From Triparma columacea (lineage: Eukaryota; Sar; Bolidophyceae; Parmales; Triparmaceae): a stretch of 54,561 nucleotides of DNA. A model generated the notes under the pieces. It had not been told where the DNA came from, ran no database searches, and was given only the letters and a program-made list of their open reading frames with translations. The stretch covers positions 14,665-69,225 of the forward strand of contig BRYA01000644.1 of assembly GCA_030267965.1 (NCBI GenBank). Reading direction: 5' to 3'. The position numbers and the translations under genes were made by a program. Below, piece after piece: positions 24,101 through 33,431 of this stretch (positions are counted from its first letter, which is position 1; each line of letters begins with the position of its first letter).

Positions 24101-24707
24101 TGTCATTCTAACATTCACACACGCACACGCAAATCTCATCTCGCACATCTCCACTCGGCATTGAATTAAACGCAGTAATGCAGTTGTCTTCAACAAGGAT
24201 ATTGGGAGTTGGAATGTCTCGAGTGTCACTGACATGTCTGATATGTTCCGGTGAGTATTGAGAGATGCTTTGGAGTGGAGGTCTTCGTGGTTTGCGTGTT
24301 ACCTTTGCTGCATTCTATATTAAGCAATATACTCACTTCTCATTCTAACATTCACACACGCACACGCAAATCTCATCTCGCACATCACCACTCGGCATTG
24401 AATTCAACGCAGTGGCGCAACAGTATTCAACCAGAATATTGGGAGTTGGGATGTCTCGAGTGTCATTGACATGACTAATATGTTCTATACCGCAATTGCA
24501 TTTGTCAAGGACCTCAAGGTCTGGAACGTCTGCAAAGTCTCGGGTGACGGTTTTTTTACAGGTTTTGAGGGAATGTTCACTGGCTCCGGCCAACCAGACA
24601 CTGATCTGGAACCCCCTGCTAACGGAGAATGCATTGATTGCCCTGCCGGTACCACCTCTGGCTCCGGAAAGTACGTATCGGGCCAAAACCCTTGTACCCC
24701 AGTCTAA
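21143..24707 (+). CDS. Secreted Lys-rich DUF285/BspA-like repeat protein, 11+ exons
   Basis: Predicted extracellular protein of at least 600 residues. Exons: 21143-21603, 21795-21908, 22070-22144, 22307-22675, 22870-22983, 23234-23308, 23471-23545, 23702-23776, 23939-24013, 24176-24250, 24413-24707; all junctions are phase 2. It begins with a signal peptide (MKSLVASFAALLLVLVLLAI), then a tandem NKG/KKG tract (about residues 53-95), then a Pro-Thr hinge (TPAPTPAPTPA). The rest consists of two modules, each starting with a Cys-containing segment ending YGNI(T/K)DW, followed by DUF285 units of the form FNxDIxxWDVSxVTxMxxMF. Seven units sit alone on 75-nt exons or on the shared part of a larger exon. 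Two Cys-rich segments (GECIDCPAGTTSGSGKY) close the modules. DUF285 repeats are bacterial and protist surface-protein repeats; a cell-surface or wall role is inferred. The array is broken by an assembly gap. Confidence 0.85.
21604..24412 (+). repeat. Tandem exon-intron array within the DUF285 gene
   Basis: Units of one 75-nt exon plus ~156-162-nt intron recur with exon starts at 23234, 23471, 23702, 23939, 24176 and 24413 (period 237, once 231). Introns share GTGAGTATTGAGAGATGCTT at the donor side and a CACACACGCACACGCAAATC stretch before CGCAG. The longer introns 21604-21794 and 22676-22869 form a second homologous pair, marking duplication of a larger module. Confidence 0.9.
23148..23178. 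other. Assembly gap (31 N) inside the exon array
   Basis: The left flank stops just before an acceptor (TTAAACG, where other copies continue CAGT) and the right flank resumes in the middle of the next intron. By the 237-bp period the true missing length should be about 185 nt, hiding one more 75-nt exon, or 185 plus a multiple of 237. Confidence 0.8.
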
Positions 24708-25166
24708 GTTCCCCAACCACCTCGCCACCAACATTAGCGAACGAGAGGGGGTTTGGGTGCCGGGGCGCGGAAAGACAGGTTGGGAGGGACGGAAAGAGGG
24801 ATGCAACCACCCAAGGAGATGAACTAGGGAACAAGGGAAACGTCCCAAATCCCGTCGTTCAGGGTATGTGATGAAGAGGGGACAAGGGGGGGGGGGGGGG
24901 GTTAATGAGGGGGATGGGGACTATTTACCCACTGGGTGAGAATGAAAGGTCGTGGAAATCTCAACTTTATTTCAAAAGCATGGTTTTGGACTTTTGACTT
25001 CGGACTGGTGGTGCTTTGAGGGGGGAGGAGAAAAAGGCGAAGAAGATGACAAGAGGAGGATTGAAAGTATCGCCAGATTCGTGTAAAGAGTCCAAAACAA
25101 AATGTGCATTGTTGATTTAAAAAACCACTCCTAAAACATCCCTCGTCTCCCTCTTCTTCCCCCCTC
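24708..25166. other. Intergenic between convergent genes
   Basis: Contains the 3' flank of the DUF285 gene, a poly-G run at about 24888-24900, and the 3' flank of the gene read on the minus strand from 25969. No gene seen. Confidence 0.5.
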
Positions 25167-25969
25167 TTACCCCCCTCCTCCCTGCTCACACTCCTTCACA
25201 ATCCCATCAAGAACCGCAATAATCTCCCTCCCCTCTGCCTTCCCTATCCTTTCAATCGGCAACCCCTGCTTTCGCAACGCGCACGAGGATTTGTTAGGAA
25301 TGTCAAAAAAGTCAACTAAAACAACAACGTCTCTCACCCCTCCTCCGCCTCCCATAACCCCCCTCCCTCCCCCCCCCCTTCCTCTCCTCTCCTCACCTTG
25401 ACCGGCTGTTTGACTAACCCCTTCAAAACGTCAAATACCCTCAGCATCTCTGCGTGGACCTCTGGTTCAGAGTACACCCTTTTCCCCACGGTTATCAGAC
25501 CGGGTTTGTAACCCCACTTAAACGCCCAGATTTTCAAGGTCGGGAAAAGCTCGTCGCTTACGAACGTCGTTAGGACATCGTCAGGGACCTCGGAAGGGGT
25601 AGATATTAGCATGGAGACCGCTCGGGAGATTAAGGAGGCCACGGTACCGGTATCGGTGTAGAATAGAGGGAGCGAGGAAGAGGGGGGAGGAGGGAGGTCC
25701 AACGCGAAGGTTTGGAGGGGCGGTTGAATGAGGGTAAGGATTGGGAGTGTTGTTGTTTTAAGGAAGCTCCTCCTGTGGGATTTTTGTTGTGTTGGAGGAA
25801 GACGATGGAAGGGGTAGGCGGACGAAGGGGAGAGGAGGAGAAGGAGAGAGAGGAGAAGAGAGAAATACTTCAAGGTTGACGAGGTGGGAGGAGGAGAAAT
25901 CATGGAGGAGGGAGCGAGGCGGGGGAAGTGGTGTTTGTTGTTGTTGTTCAGGCCGTCTATTGAGGTCAA
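25167..25969 (-). CDS. Predicted thylakoid-lumen protein with twin-arginine leader
   Basis: Exon 1 25969-25397 and exon 2 25265-25167 join in phase 0 and give up to 223 residues; ATG 25903 (MISPPPTSS) is the better start because it places the signal peptide (YFSLLLSLLLLLSPSSAYPF) at the front. After an aromatic-containing cleavage region comes a basic transit-like stretch, then SHRRSFLKTTTLPILTLI and an AxA-like site (TFALD): a twin-arginine motif followed by a hydrophobic core, as in thylakoid Tat substrates. The mature part, about 130 residues, contains LFPTLKIWAFKWGYKPGL and an amphipathic C-terminal helix (EGREIIAVLDGIVKECE). I cannot name the family. Location is inferred from the three-part leader. 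Confidence 0.65.
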
Positions 25970-26400
25970 ATGTACACCTAGGGAACTACAATGTGTATTG
26001 TATAATGTGTCTGTGACGTTTGGAGAATAAAAATGTCAACTAAGCGAGAATTGCTCTGGTTTGTAGAAAAGATATTCTGGGTCCACATTACATTCTGAAG
26101 GTTGAAGGTTGAAGGTCGATTGGAAGAGTTCAATTGGTGACATAAACGACGCTGATACGTGTTTGAATTTCGTATTCACGAAGTCTCGTGTACTGTTGAC
26201 TTCCTCTCGCATAAATTATTGCACCGCGTGCGTAAGTTGTCGTGTCATTTCTTTCTCCAACCCTAAGTGGAGTCTTCTTATTTCATATACCCCTCCCCCC
26301 CCCCCCCCACACACAACTCATCCCTCACGCCCCCCTCCCCCCTCCCCTCTTCCCCCCCTTCCACCCCCCTTTGTTTTCTTTCATATTCCTCCCAAACAAG
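25970..26400. other. Intergenic, pyrimidine-rich
   Basis: Upstream of the lumen-protein gene; 26280-26400 is almost pure C/T on the plus strand. No coding frame is credible. Confidence 0.5.
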
Positions 26401-27312
26401 TCACTTCCCTTCCTTCCCCTTATAATCTCCCCCCAATTTGGTTCCCCTCTTCCCATCTTTTTTCTTTTTCTTCCTCCCCAATTCCCTTTCCGCCATTCCC
26501 GCAAGTCTCCTTACCCAAACTTCCCCTCCCCCCTTCCTCTCCCTCCCTCCAAGTTCCACAAAGTCTTTACCGTCCCCCCCAAGTCTATCGTTCCTAACGA
26601 CTTTAAAGACTTCCGCTAGCTTCAATTCCTTCGCTTTAACCCTTTCCTCTTCAATCCTGATCTTGACATCCTCGTCCCACACCCCGTCACCCTCTTTACC
26701 TTCCCCCCCCGCGTCGCCGTTTTCGATACCTTTCATGATGTAAAGGTACCCACCTAAATCCCATTTATCTTCCCCTCCCCCCTGCGCAAGTATACCAACT
26801 TCACCACCCTGTCCGTTCCCACTACCTCTTCCCCCTCCCCCACCTTCAATCCCTGAAATCCCTTCCCCGAATCCTCTCCTCTTAGTTTTCCCAACAGCGT
26901 CCTTAATATCTCTTCCAACCAACTTATCAACCTCCTCCCACCTGAACGGGTCCTCCGCCTTCCCTCCAACAATAGCTTGTTTAAGCGCGTTCACCCTAAC
27001 CATCATTTGCAGAACTTCCTTCCTGTTGGAACTAGGAGAAGAAGTCCTGCTAAAGTCACCGCTAAAATCACCTACACCTTCACCACCTCCTTGGTTACCT
27101 TCGGTTTCCATACTCAAATCCATAGTACCTGTGGTTCCTACGTTAACACCGTCTGTGCCTGTATTGACGTCACCGTTTGTAGTGTTTATGGGTATACCCA
27201 TAATGGAGGTTTGTAGTACCTCGATAGCTGACAACGTTTCTCCAGTTGACGTAAAGGGGACTACGTTAGGGGGGAGGGTTGGGGGGGAGTGCATGGCACC
27301 GGGGAGGCTCAT
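26401..27312 (-). CDS. Hypothetical Gly/Lys-rich protein
   Basis: Open for 303 codons from ATG 27312. Residues ~95-150 (SSNRKEVLQMMVRVNALKQA and DPFRWEEVDKLVGRDIKDAV) have mixed composition and predicted helices; the remainder is Gly-, Glu- and Lys-rich, ending in a basic tail with KKKKK. Nothing identifies a family. A protein-like minus-strand frame around 27500-27415 (AVIQRLQRAQTTILLHEK) could be an upstream exon, but I cannot place its splice sites. The C-terminal third may be read-through of simple sequence. Confidence 0.4.
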   Translation of the reverse strand: MSLPGAMHSPPTLPPNVVPFTSTGETLSAIEVLQTSIMGIPINTTNGDVNTGTDGVNVGTTGTMDLSMETEGNQGGGEGVGDFSGDFSRTSSPSSNRKEVLQMMVRVNALKQAIVGGKAEDPFRWEEVDKLVGRDIKDAVGKTKRRGFGEGISGIEGGGGGRGSGNGQGGEVGILAQGGGEDKWDLGGYLYIMKGIENGDAGGEGKEGDGVWDEDVKIRIEEERVKAKELKLAEVFKVVRNDRLGGDGKDFVELGGRERKGGGEVWVRRLAGMAERELGRKKKKKDGKRGTKLGGDYKGKEGK

Positions 27313-27526
27313 GTAGCTGGGAGGGGGAGGGAGAGGGGGGGGTAAGGTGGGTGTGGGGGGAGGGGGGTGTGGGGGTAGGTTATTTTTCGTGAAGTAGGAT
27401 GGTTGTTTGGGCGCGTTGTAGACGTTGTATCACGGCGTGTGCATCCGATGCACGTCCCATATTATTGGAAGAGTGGATGGAATTGTGGGATACCTCTTCA
27501 ATGGGAGCACACACGCAAACAACAAT

Positions 27527-27592
27527 CCCTTACAACAATCCCTTACAACAATCCCTCACAACAATCCCTCACAACAATCCCTTACGACAACC
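27527..27592 (+). repeat. 13-bp tandem repeat, about five copies
   Basis: Units of ACAACAATCCCTT or ACAACAATCCCTC follow one another without spacers. It overlaps the predicted C-terminal end of the hypothetical gene read from 28622. Confidence 0.85.
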
Positions 27593-28622
27593 CCCCATAT
27601 AACCCCCCTCCATTCCCTCCCCTTAACTAACCTTGGTATCCCCATGCATCTAATCCAGCAATTCCTCTCTTCCTCCCTCTCTCCCATCCTCCCTCTAACT
27701 TTCCCCTCCGTCCATATTCCCATAATAATCAGCGCTATTTTAGCCTCTCCTTCGTGGATCGTTTCCACTGTTTCATCGTGGTGGACGTAATGGACGTAAT
27801 GAGATGGGTATATACCTGGATTAACAGATGGGGTTGGGGGGAGGAGGGTTGTTGGGAGGTTTAGACGGAGACAGAGGTAGTTGTGGAGGGTTAGGTAGGG
27901 ACTGTGGATGGGACCTAGGGGAGGGGAGTTTGGGGGGGGGGTTGGGCATGTTGAGAGGAGGTATTTGGAGAGTGAGGTATGGAGAGATGTTAGGGTTGGG
28001 TCGAGGGAGGTGTTGGAGGGAGTGGTAGATAGGAATGTTAGTAGTGTGAAGATGATTGGTGATGATTGGTTGAGGTCTTCATTGGTGTTGTTGTTGGTGT
28101 TGTTGTTGTTGTTTGAATCATTGTTTTTTGCGTCCTTGTTTGCATCCTTGTTTGCCCCCTTATCTCCCTTCTTGTCTTTCTTCTTGTCAATAGTAAGTAG
28201 TACAGTATCTAAGACTAATGTGATATGATTTATGAATTGAATAATGAGTGTTTGAGGAAGATGAGATAGTCTAGGAGAGAGTAAGATGAGTGGATAAATA
28301 GTTGGAGATGTTGCTGGAGAAGATGTAGCAAGAGAAGGAGCTTTACTTCTACCTTTAGACGCTGCGTAGTGTATGTTAGTGTAAGAGGAGTGAAAGTGGA
28401 GTATATGTATCGCAAATAAGGACAAAATGGACACACAAACATCATAAATAGAGCATAAATCAACACACACTCACCACTCCCTCCCACCGCTGAAATAGAA
28501 GAAAGGAGTTCTCCCCACTCCTCATCACTCTTAGGACTAAGGCTGACTGACAATATGTCCTCTTGAGATACATTCTTTGCTGAACGCGCGAGCAGGTTCA
28601 TCATTGTGCTCATAGTTCGCAT
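27556..28622 (-). CDS. Hypothetical protein with Asn-rich tract, two exons
   Basis: Exon 1 28622-28475 and exon 2 28361-27556 join in phase 1 through GTGAGT...ACGCAG and give 317 residues. The first 50 residues (MNLLARSAKNVSQEDILSVS, then DEEWGELLSSI) are helical; the middle has a hydrophobic segment (LPQTLIIQFINHITLVLDTV), then a Lys/Asp/Asn-rich low-complexity tract encoded by AAC/AAT repeats. I do not recognise a family. The final ~35 codons run into a 13-bp minisatellite and may not be coding. The start lies 54 bp from the inverted-repeat end at 28676, so the element provides or replaces its promoter. Confidence 0.45.
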
Positions 28623-28675
28623 AGTGTTGCTTTTATCCTCAAAACCTTCCTCCCATTCCCTCGATTCTGATCTGT

Positions 28676-29537
28676 GGCGATTGTCCGAATTATGCCCCTG
28701 TTTTCTCAAGCAAAAAGTGAGAGAGACCTCACACCTTACAACGTGAATAAGAACTTTCGAATATATTATATGTCGCTTACTTGAGTAAAAATGAGAGCAT
28801 TCCAATGTAAAAACCTGGCGCTTCGCGTTTACATGTCTTTTATTTTAACGTTGAACTTGCCGGGTCGGTGGCCCATAATACTTGGCTGAAAGAGGAAGGG
28901 ATTTTGAGGCCCAAGAGGGCGCAACTATCGGTAGGAATATAGCGGCGCTTTCGCGGGGTACTTTCGCAATTGATTTCCGAGGTCGTAAAAGTATCTAAAT
29001 TTGATATAGAAGCAGACATGGTTTGTTCTGATATTTTTATTTTTATGGAGTGAACGACATTTATTTGTATTTTTCGTACTACGAATACCATGATAGTAAT
29101 AAATATAAAGGTTGGGATCGACCTAGAGCCTGCAAGGACTCAATTGCATTGTAAACCTTGGTTTGGTAGGCATCGGGGCTCTCCTGGTAGGTTAGAGTGG
29201 GGAAAGCAAGTGATACTTCGCGCGTCTAAAGCAAGTTCCTGCATACTGATCTTATTATCCCGCCGGAGAATACTTTAGACGCGCGAAGTAGTCCGAAATG
29301 AAAGCACAATCTTGAATTTAAAGGTCATTTTTCCTCCTTTACTTGTCACACATGAACAGCTTTCCCCCAATTATTCACCTCCTTGGCGACGTCTGAGACC
29401 GTTATTTAGCTTTCTCGGCCTGAACGTCCGTCACGATCGTCCCGATACCAATCAATCTTCCCAATACGGTCGGGAACTTACATATTGGTCAGCAGGTCAC
29501 AAATGGGCAGAAAAAGGGCATAATTCGGACAATCGCC
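28676..29537. mobile_element. MITE-like element with 22-bp terminal inverted repeats
   Basis: GGCGATTGTCCGAATTATGC at 28676 is repeated in perfect inverse as GCATAATTCGGACAATCGCC ending at 29537 (22 bp including the inner CC/GG), with weaker pairing a few bases further in. The trinucleotide TGT flanks both ends (28673-28675 reads TGT; 29538-29540 reads TGT), a possible 3-bp target duplication. The 860-bp interior has a strong hairpin at 29214-29290 and a short AT-rich frame (28840-29091, minus) without known motif. No transposase, so non-autonomous. Confidence 0.6.
29214..29290. repeat. Perfect 18-bp inverted repeat with 41-nt loop
   Basis: TACTTCGCGCGTCTAAAG (29214-29231) is exactly complementary in inverse to CTTTAGACGCGCGAAGTA (29273-29290). 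It lies inside the MITE-like element and could fold as a stable cruciform or RNA hairpin. Confidence 0.85.
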
Positions 29538-30199
29538 TGTCTCCCTTCTTGGGACTCTTCTGCTCTTTTCTTCCTTTTCCTTTCTTTTATACGGTCGCCC
29601 TCTCAAAGCGGCCCAGCACCCCTTGCGCAGGTATGCGGCGCCGCCAGCGACCCTTTTTTCGGGCAAGCGTGGTGCAAGGGGCGCTGAGCGTTTTTAAAGA
29701 GAATACCCAAGACCCAATCCTTCCTTTTCGCGAATTTCTCGTCACCTCATTTTGCTGCAGCTATTCTGGAGCTATAATTCCTTTTTAATACAACAACAAC
29801 AACTCATTTGGTAAGATATTCGTCACTTATACATACACAATACAATTCACACAAGAAGCACACTAAATTACGCTGAGGTGGTGAAGAAAAGAAAAGGAGG
29901 AGCACCAGCAAAGAACCGCTCCTCTCCTGCAAACAAGCAACATCCTTCCACACATCGTTCCACACATCGTTCCACACATCATTCCACACACACCATCCCT
30001 TTACTATATCGCTAGAAAATTTACATCGTTAGCACAAATTCACCATCACCTCCACCTCCACCTCTCACTCCCCCCTCCTCACCCCTCCTCACCCCTCCTC
30101 ACCCCTCCCCACCCCTCCTCACCCCTCCTCCCCATCCCCCCCCCACCCTTACACACAAAGCCCTTGTCCCTTCCCCCTAGGTTTGGGTCCCCCAAAAAC
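29538..30199. other. Intergenic upstream of the HSF gene
   Basis: Holds an imperfect inverted repeat near 29608-29685 (CAGCACCCCTTGCGC against GTGCAAGGGGCGCTG), a short CACACATCGTTC-type repeat at 29950-29985, and a 10-bp minisatellite (CTCACCCCTC) at about 30065-30130. CCCCCTAG at 30173-30180 could be the acceptor of a 5' UTR intron. No gene seen. Confidence 0.45.
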
Positions 30200-31660
30200 A
30201 TGCCTCCCCCCCCAAAGCGTCGTGGTCCTTCCACATTCCTCGTAAAGCTCTACTCCATGATGGTGGACCCTTCCAACGCCCCCTACTGTTCCTTCTCCCC
30301 CTCCGGCCTGGACGTCTGCGTCCACGACATCCCGGGCTTCGGTAGCGCTGTCCTTTCGAAGTACTTTAAGACCAGTAATTACAGCTCCTTTGTTAGGCAG
30401 CTTAATATGTACGGATTCGAGAAAAGGAGGGCCGACCCTAAGGACGGTACCTGGAGGAACGATTCCTTCAAGAGGGGTGGGGAGGACGAACTCTGGAAGA
30501 TAAAGAGGAAGGGTCGTAGGATAGAGGGTGGTGGTCCCAGCACAAGGCCAACAAGGGGTAAGGGTAGGACCGTTGCCGTTGAGCATGAATGGGATATGGA
30601 GGATGAGGAATACGAGGACGATGATGAGGAATGGGGGGGGAGACGAGGAGGGTCGAGGAAGAAGAGGAAGGTAACAACAACTCAGAAGGAAGAGTCTGAC
30701 AAGAACGTCATGGTTAACTACCAGCAAATGGAATACCAGGAACCACCTGAATCACCCATAACCTTCTCAACACCCACCAACCCGACCGAAGTTTCAAGCG
30801 GTCTTCTAGCAACCCCGGTTCCACTAATAAACAGCTCCCATAAAGACCTATCAGATTCCGTCCTCCTCGCGCTTGATAATCTAACAGCCTCCCAATCAAA
30901 CCTCCAGTCCCGCGTCGCTCAACTCGAGAGCAACAACAGGGTATTGCTAAGGCAGAACATGGCGTTGTTACAACACGTACGAGAGAACAGGAAAGACGTA
31001 GATGACTTGAAGGGGAGGTACGAGCGGGTTATTAAACGCATGTGGAATTCCGCAGCCCGCGCTATAAACGGATCTTCGAATGATAATACGACGACGACAA
31101 GGGGAGGGGGTTTGGAGAGTGACGTGGATGAAGAGAGAAGAGTTAACAAGGAAAGGGAGGAGGATGTGGGGTTACTTAGGAGGGTTATATTAGGGAATGT
31201 TGGACATGTCAGTAATATGGGTAGAGAGGAATACGGGGGGAGAGTAGAGAGACTCGGGATGGGGGAAGGGACCACGAAACTACCTAACAACTTCGGGACG
31301 AAGGGAGGGTTTCAGGGGGAGGTTAACTTTGGATCGCAGCAGTGGGGGTGGGAGGGGGAGAAGACAGGAACGACGAGTGGGGGGGGGAGCCAAATCGTGG
31401 TGGGGTTAGAGGGGAATCAAGGGGTTGTTAACGGACCTTGGGGGACGGAGGGGGTTCAGGGGGGTAAGGGGGGTGAGAAGGAAGACGACGTACTTAGCAT
31501 CGCTAGCTTGAGCAGCATGGCGAAGGGGATTGGGGATAAGAAAAAAGAGGCGGAGGGGAACCTGGAAATACTTGAGAAGGACTTTGTGGAACTTTTCGGG
31601 GAGGAGGAGGAACTTATGGAAGCCATTGGAGGAGGGAAAAAGGGGGGGAAGGAAAAATAA
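30200..31660 (+). CDS. HSF: Heat shock transcription factor
   Basis: Winged-helix transcription factor; trimers bind nGAAn arrays. From ATG 30200 the single exon gives 486 residues. The DNA-binding domain (~8-110) is complete: STFLVKLYSMMVDPSN, VHDIPGFGSAVLSKYFKTSN, then the recognition helix YSSFVRQLNMYGFEKRR, and ELWKIKRKGRR. A leucine/hydrophobic heptad coiled coil for trimerisation follows at ~217-285 (LDNLTASQSNLQSRVAQLES). A basic patch near ~155-165 (GGSRKKRKVT) resembles a nuclear localisation signal. The C-terminal part is Gly/Glu-rich, ending with helical acidic segments (LEKDFVELFGEEEELMEAI) that could be the activation domain. Diatoms and related algae have expanded HSF families; which subclass this is cannot be told here. 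Confidence 0.93.
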   Translation: MPPPPKRRGPSTFLVKLYSMMVDPSNAPYCSFSPSGLDVCVHDIPGFGSAVLSKYFKTSNYSSFVRQLNMYGFEKRRADPKDGTWRNDSFKRGGEDELWKIKRKGRRIEGGGPSTRPTRGKGRTVAVEHEWDMEDEEYEDDDEEWGGRRGGSRKKRKVTTTQKEESDKNVMVNYQQMEYQEPPESPITFSTPTNPTEVSSGLLATPVPLINSSHKDLSDSVLLALDNLTASQSNLQSRVAQLESNNRVLLRQNMALLQHVRENRKDVDDLKGRYERVIKRMWNSAARAINGSSNDNTTTTRGGGLESDVDEERRVNKEREEDVGLLRRVILGNVGHVSNMGREEYGGRVERLGMGEGTTKLPNNFGTKGGFQGEVNFGSQQWGWEGEKTGTTSGGGSQIVVGLEGNQGVVNGPWGTEGVQGGKGGEKEDDVLSIASLSSMAKGIGDKKKEAEGNLEILEKDFVELFGEEEELMEAIGGGKKGGKEK

Positions 31661-31824
31661 TACAGGGAGATCAAATGAACGGGGGAGAATCTTACTTGGG
31701 AATTTTGGGGGAAGGGGGGTTTATCAATTCAATCATATTTTCTAAATAAACGGTACTTTTTCTTTCTCTCTCTTCCTTTCTCTCTCCCCTTATCTCTTCC
31801 CTCTCCCTCCCTCCTTCTGGTTAA

Positions 31825-31937
<113 letters not shown>

Positions 31938-31941
31938 NNNN

Positions 31942-32977
31942 AGGCTGTTCCTTGGTGTCCTGATAGCCTCGTCAAGTGTGATGTCTGATATCTCGCTCGC
32001 CCTTGAGTCTAGCCTATCATCCCTCCCCCCCCCCCCCCCACCTCCTCCTCCGCTAGTAAGCGTGGTCGTACCGGACCTCCACTTCCAACCCTGCCAACCC
32101 CCGTTATCGTACGAGGACTCCCTAGGCCCTGTGGCACCCATCTCCTTGCCACCGCCCTTACCACCCCTCTCTTCTCCCCCACCCCTGTTGTTCCCACCCC
32201 CACCACTACCATTACCGCAGAGAAGGGGGTAAAAGAGTTCCCGGAACCTAGTATAAGCAGCGAGGAGTCCAAAAATAGCGAGGGCGATACCGCAAGTGTA
32301 CCTCGTAACGTCGTTCTTCGCAGTCTGAGCGAAGCCTTCGACGTTATCGAACTCTAAGGAGAGTAGACCGAGGACCCAAATTGTGGAGACGCTTGAACCG
32401 AATATTGGAGGGAGGATTAGAAGCATTATTAGGGTTGATAGACGGGACTTTATAGAGAAGGATACGTATGCGACTATCATGCACTGGAATATGGTGGAGA
32501 AACTACGTATTTGATGGGGTGGTTTGAGTGAGTGGGTGGGGGGGGTTGGGGGGGGGTTAGTTTGCAGGGTTTTGCCAAGGAGTCCGGGCACCAAAAAGGT
32601 TCGCAAAAACCCATTTACTCCCTTTCACACCAATCGTTTGACTAGCCAGCCTCCCCCCCCCCCCCCACACACCCCAAACCCCCTTCTCACCTCGCGAGGA
32701 AGGGTAGGGGGTGCGCAAGAGCTTCAATAATGGATGATATCACATTCTTTTTTAGTGTGTTTGGTACCGTTCCCTTCCCATTACCCCTCCCAACCCCATT
32801 CTCATCCATCGTCTCAGCTCTAAGCCTTAGAAGGAATCTATTTGTCTTCAACCTCTCCTGCCTGGTCCTCTGGCTACGAAGTGAATGGAGTGTTGCAACG
32901 AAGAGGTAGGAGTATAGGAGGGAGAGGATTATGAACACGACGAAAAGGATGTCACTGACGGTACTATCGGACGACAT
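31942..32977 (-). CDS. Multi-pass membrane protein, C-terminus lost in gap
   Basis: Exon 1 32977-32691 and exon 2 from 32502 join in phase 2 (CGCGAG/GTGAGA and CGTAG/TTTC). Membrane segments: residues ~10-30 (ILFVVFIILSLLYSYLFVA), then after a basic loop FSTIFQCMIVAYVSFSI, LSTLIMLLILPPIFG and YTCGIALAIFGLLAAYTRF. After the last segment comes a Gly/Asn-rich stretch and an acidic end (SRASEISDITLDEAIRTPRN) that runs into the assembly gap, so no stop codon is seen. I do not recognise the family. Confidence 0.65.
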
Positions 32978-33431
32978 TTTATTGAGGGATGAAGGGGGAG
33001 GGAATGGAGGAGGGAAGGAGGAGGTTTCGAGGGGAACACTGTTAGGGTGAAGGTGTTTATGGATATTTGAGATTTATAGCACTTCTAACAGAACGATTAG
33101 GTACGGGGACGCTCGGCGACGCGAAACAATCGTTTAAAAACCCTCTTGTTGAGTGTTCCTTGGGCTTTGAAAGTGAGGAAATCCAGCTTCTCCCAGTTCT
33201 TCCCCAAATCCGACCAAAGGAGGAAGGAGGAGGAGAAGCCAGGGAAGAGGAAGGGGAGTCCCCATAAAATAAAATCACCTAAATTCGTAGGTCCCATTCG
33301 TTTTTAGTATAATTTTTAGGAAGAAACAAAGAAACAAAACGAATACCGACCACTTCATCAGTTAAACGACGCAAATCGCAACATACAGCGTGAGAAAGAA
33401 CTCCCTCCACCCACAACGCTAAGACTCAGAC
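32978..33431. other. Intergenic, divergent promoters
   Basis: 454 bp between a minus-strand and a plus-strand gene. A minus-strand frame at 33097-33297 reads with fairly mixed composition (LWSDLGKNWEKLDFLTFKA) but has no partner exon I can find; it may be an exon relic. Confidence 0.4.

Noticed and set aside
22070..24412. CRISPR-like array because of regular repeats
   Set aside because: The 237-bp units are exon plus intron with conserved splice sites and coding phase, in a eukaryotic gene.
21923..24469. Short frames such as CFGDEVFVVCVLSLLHSI repeated in the DUF285 gene
   Set aside because: They are translations of the repeated introns, not separate genes.
29608..29685. Imperfect inverted repeat as a tRNA or structured RNA gene
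   Set aside because: No cloverleaf, anticodon arm or A/B-box pattern can be fitted; I found no tRNA or rRNA anywhere in the window.
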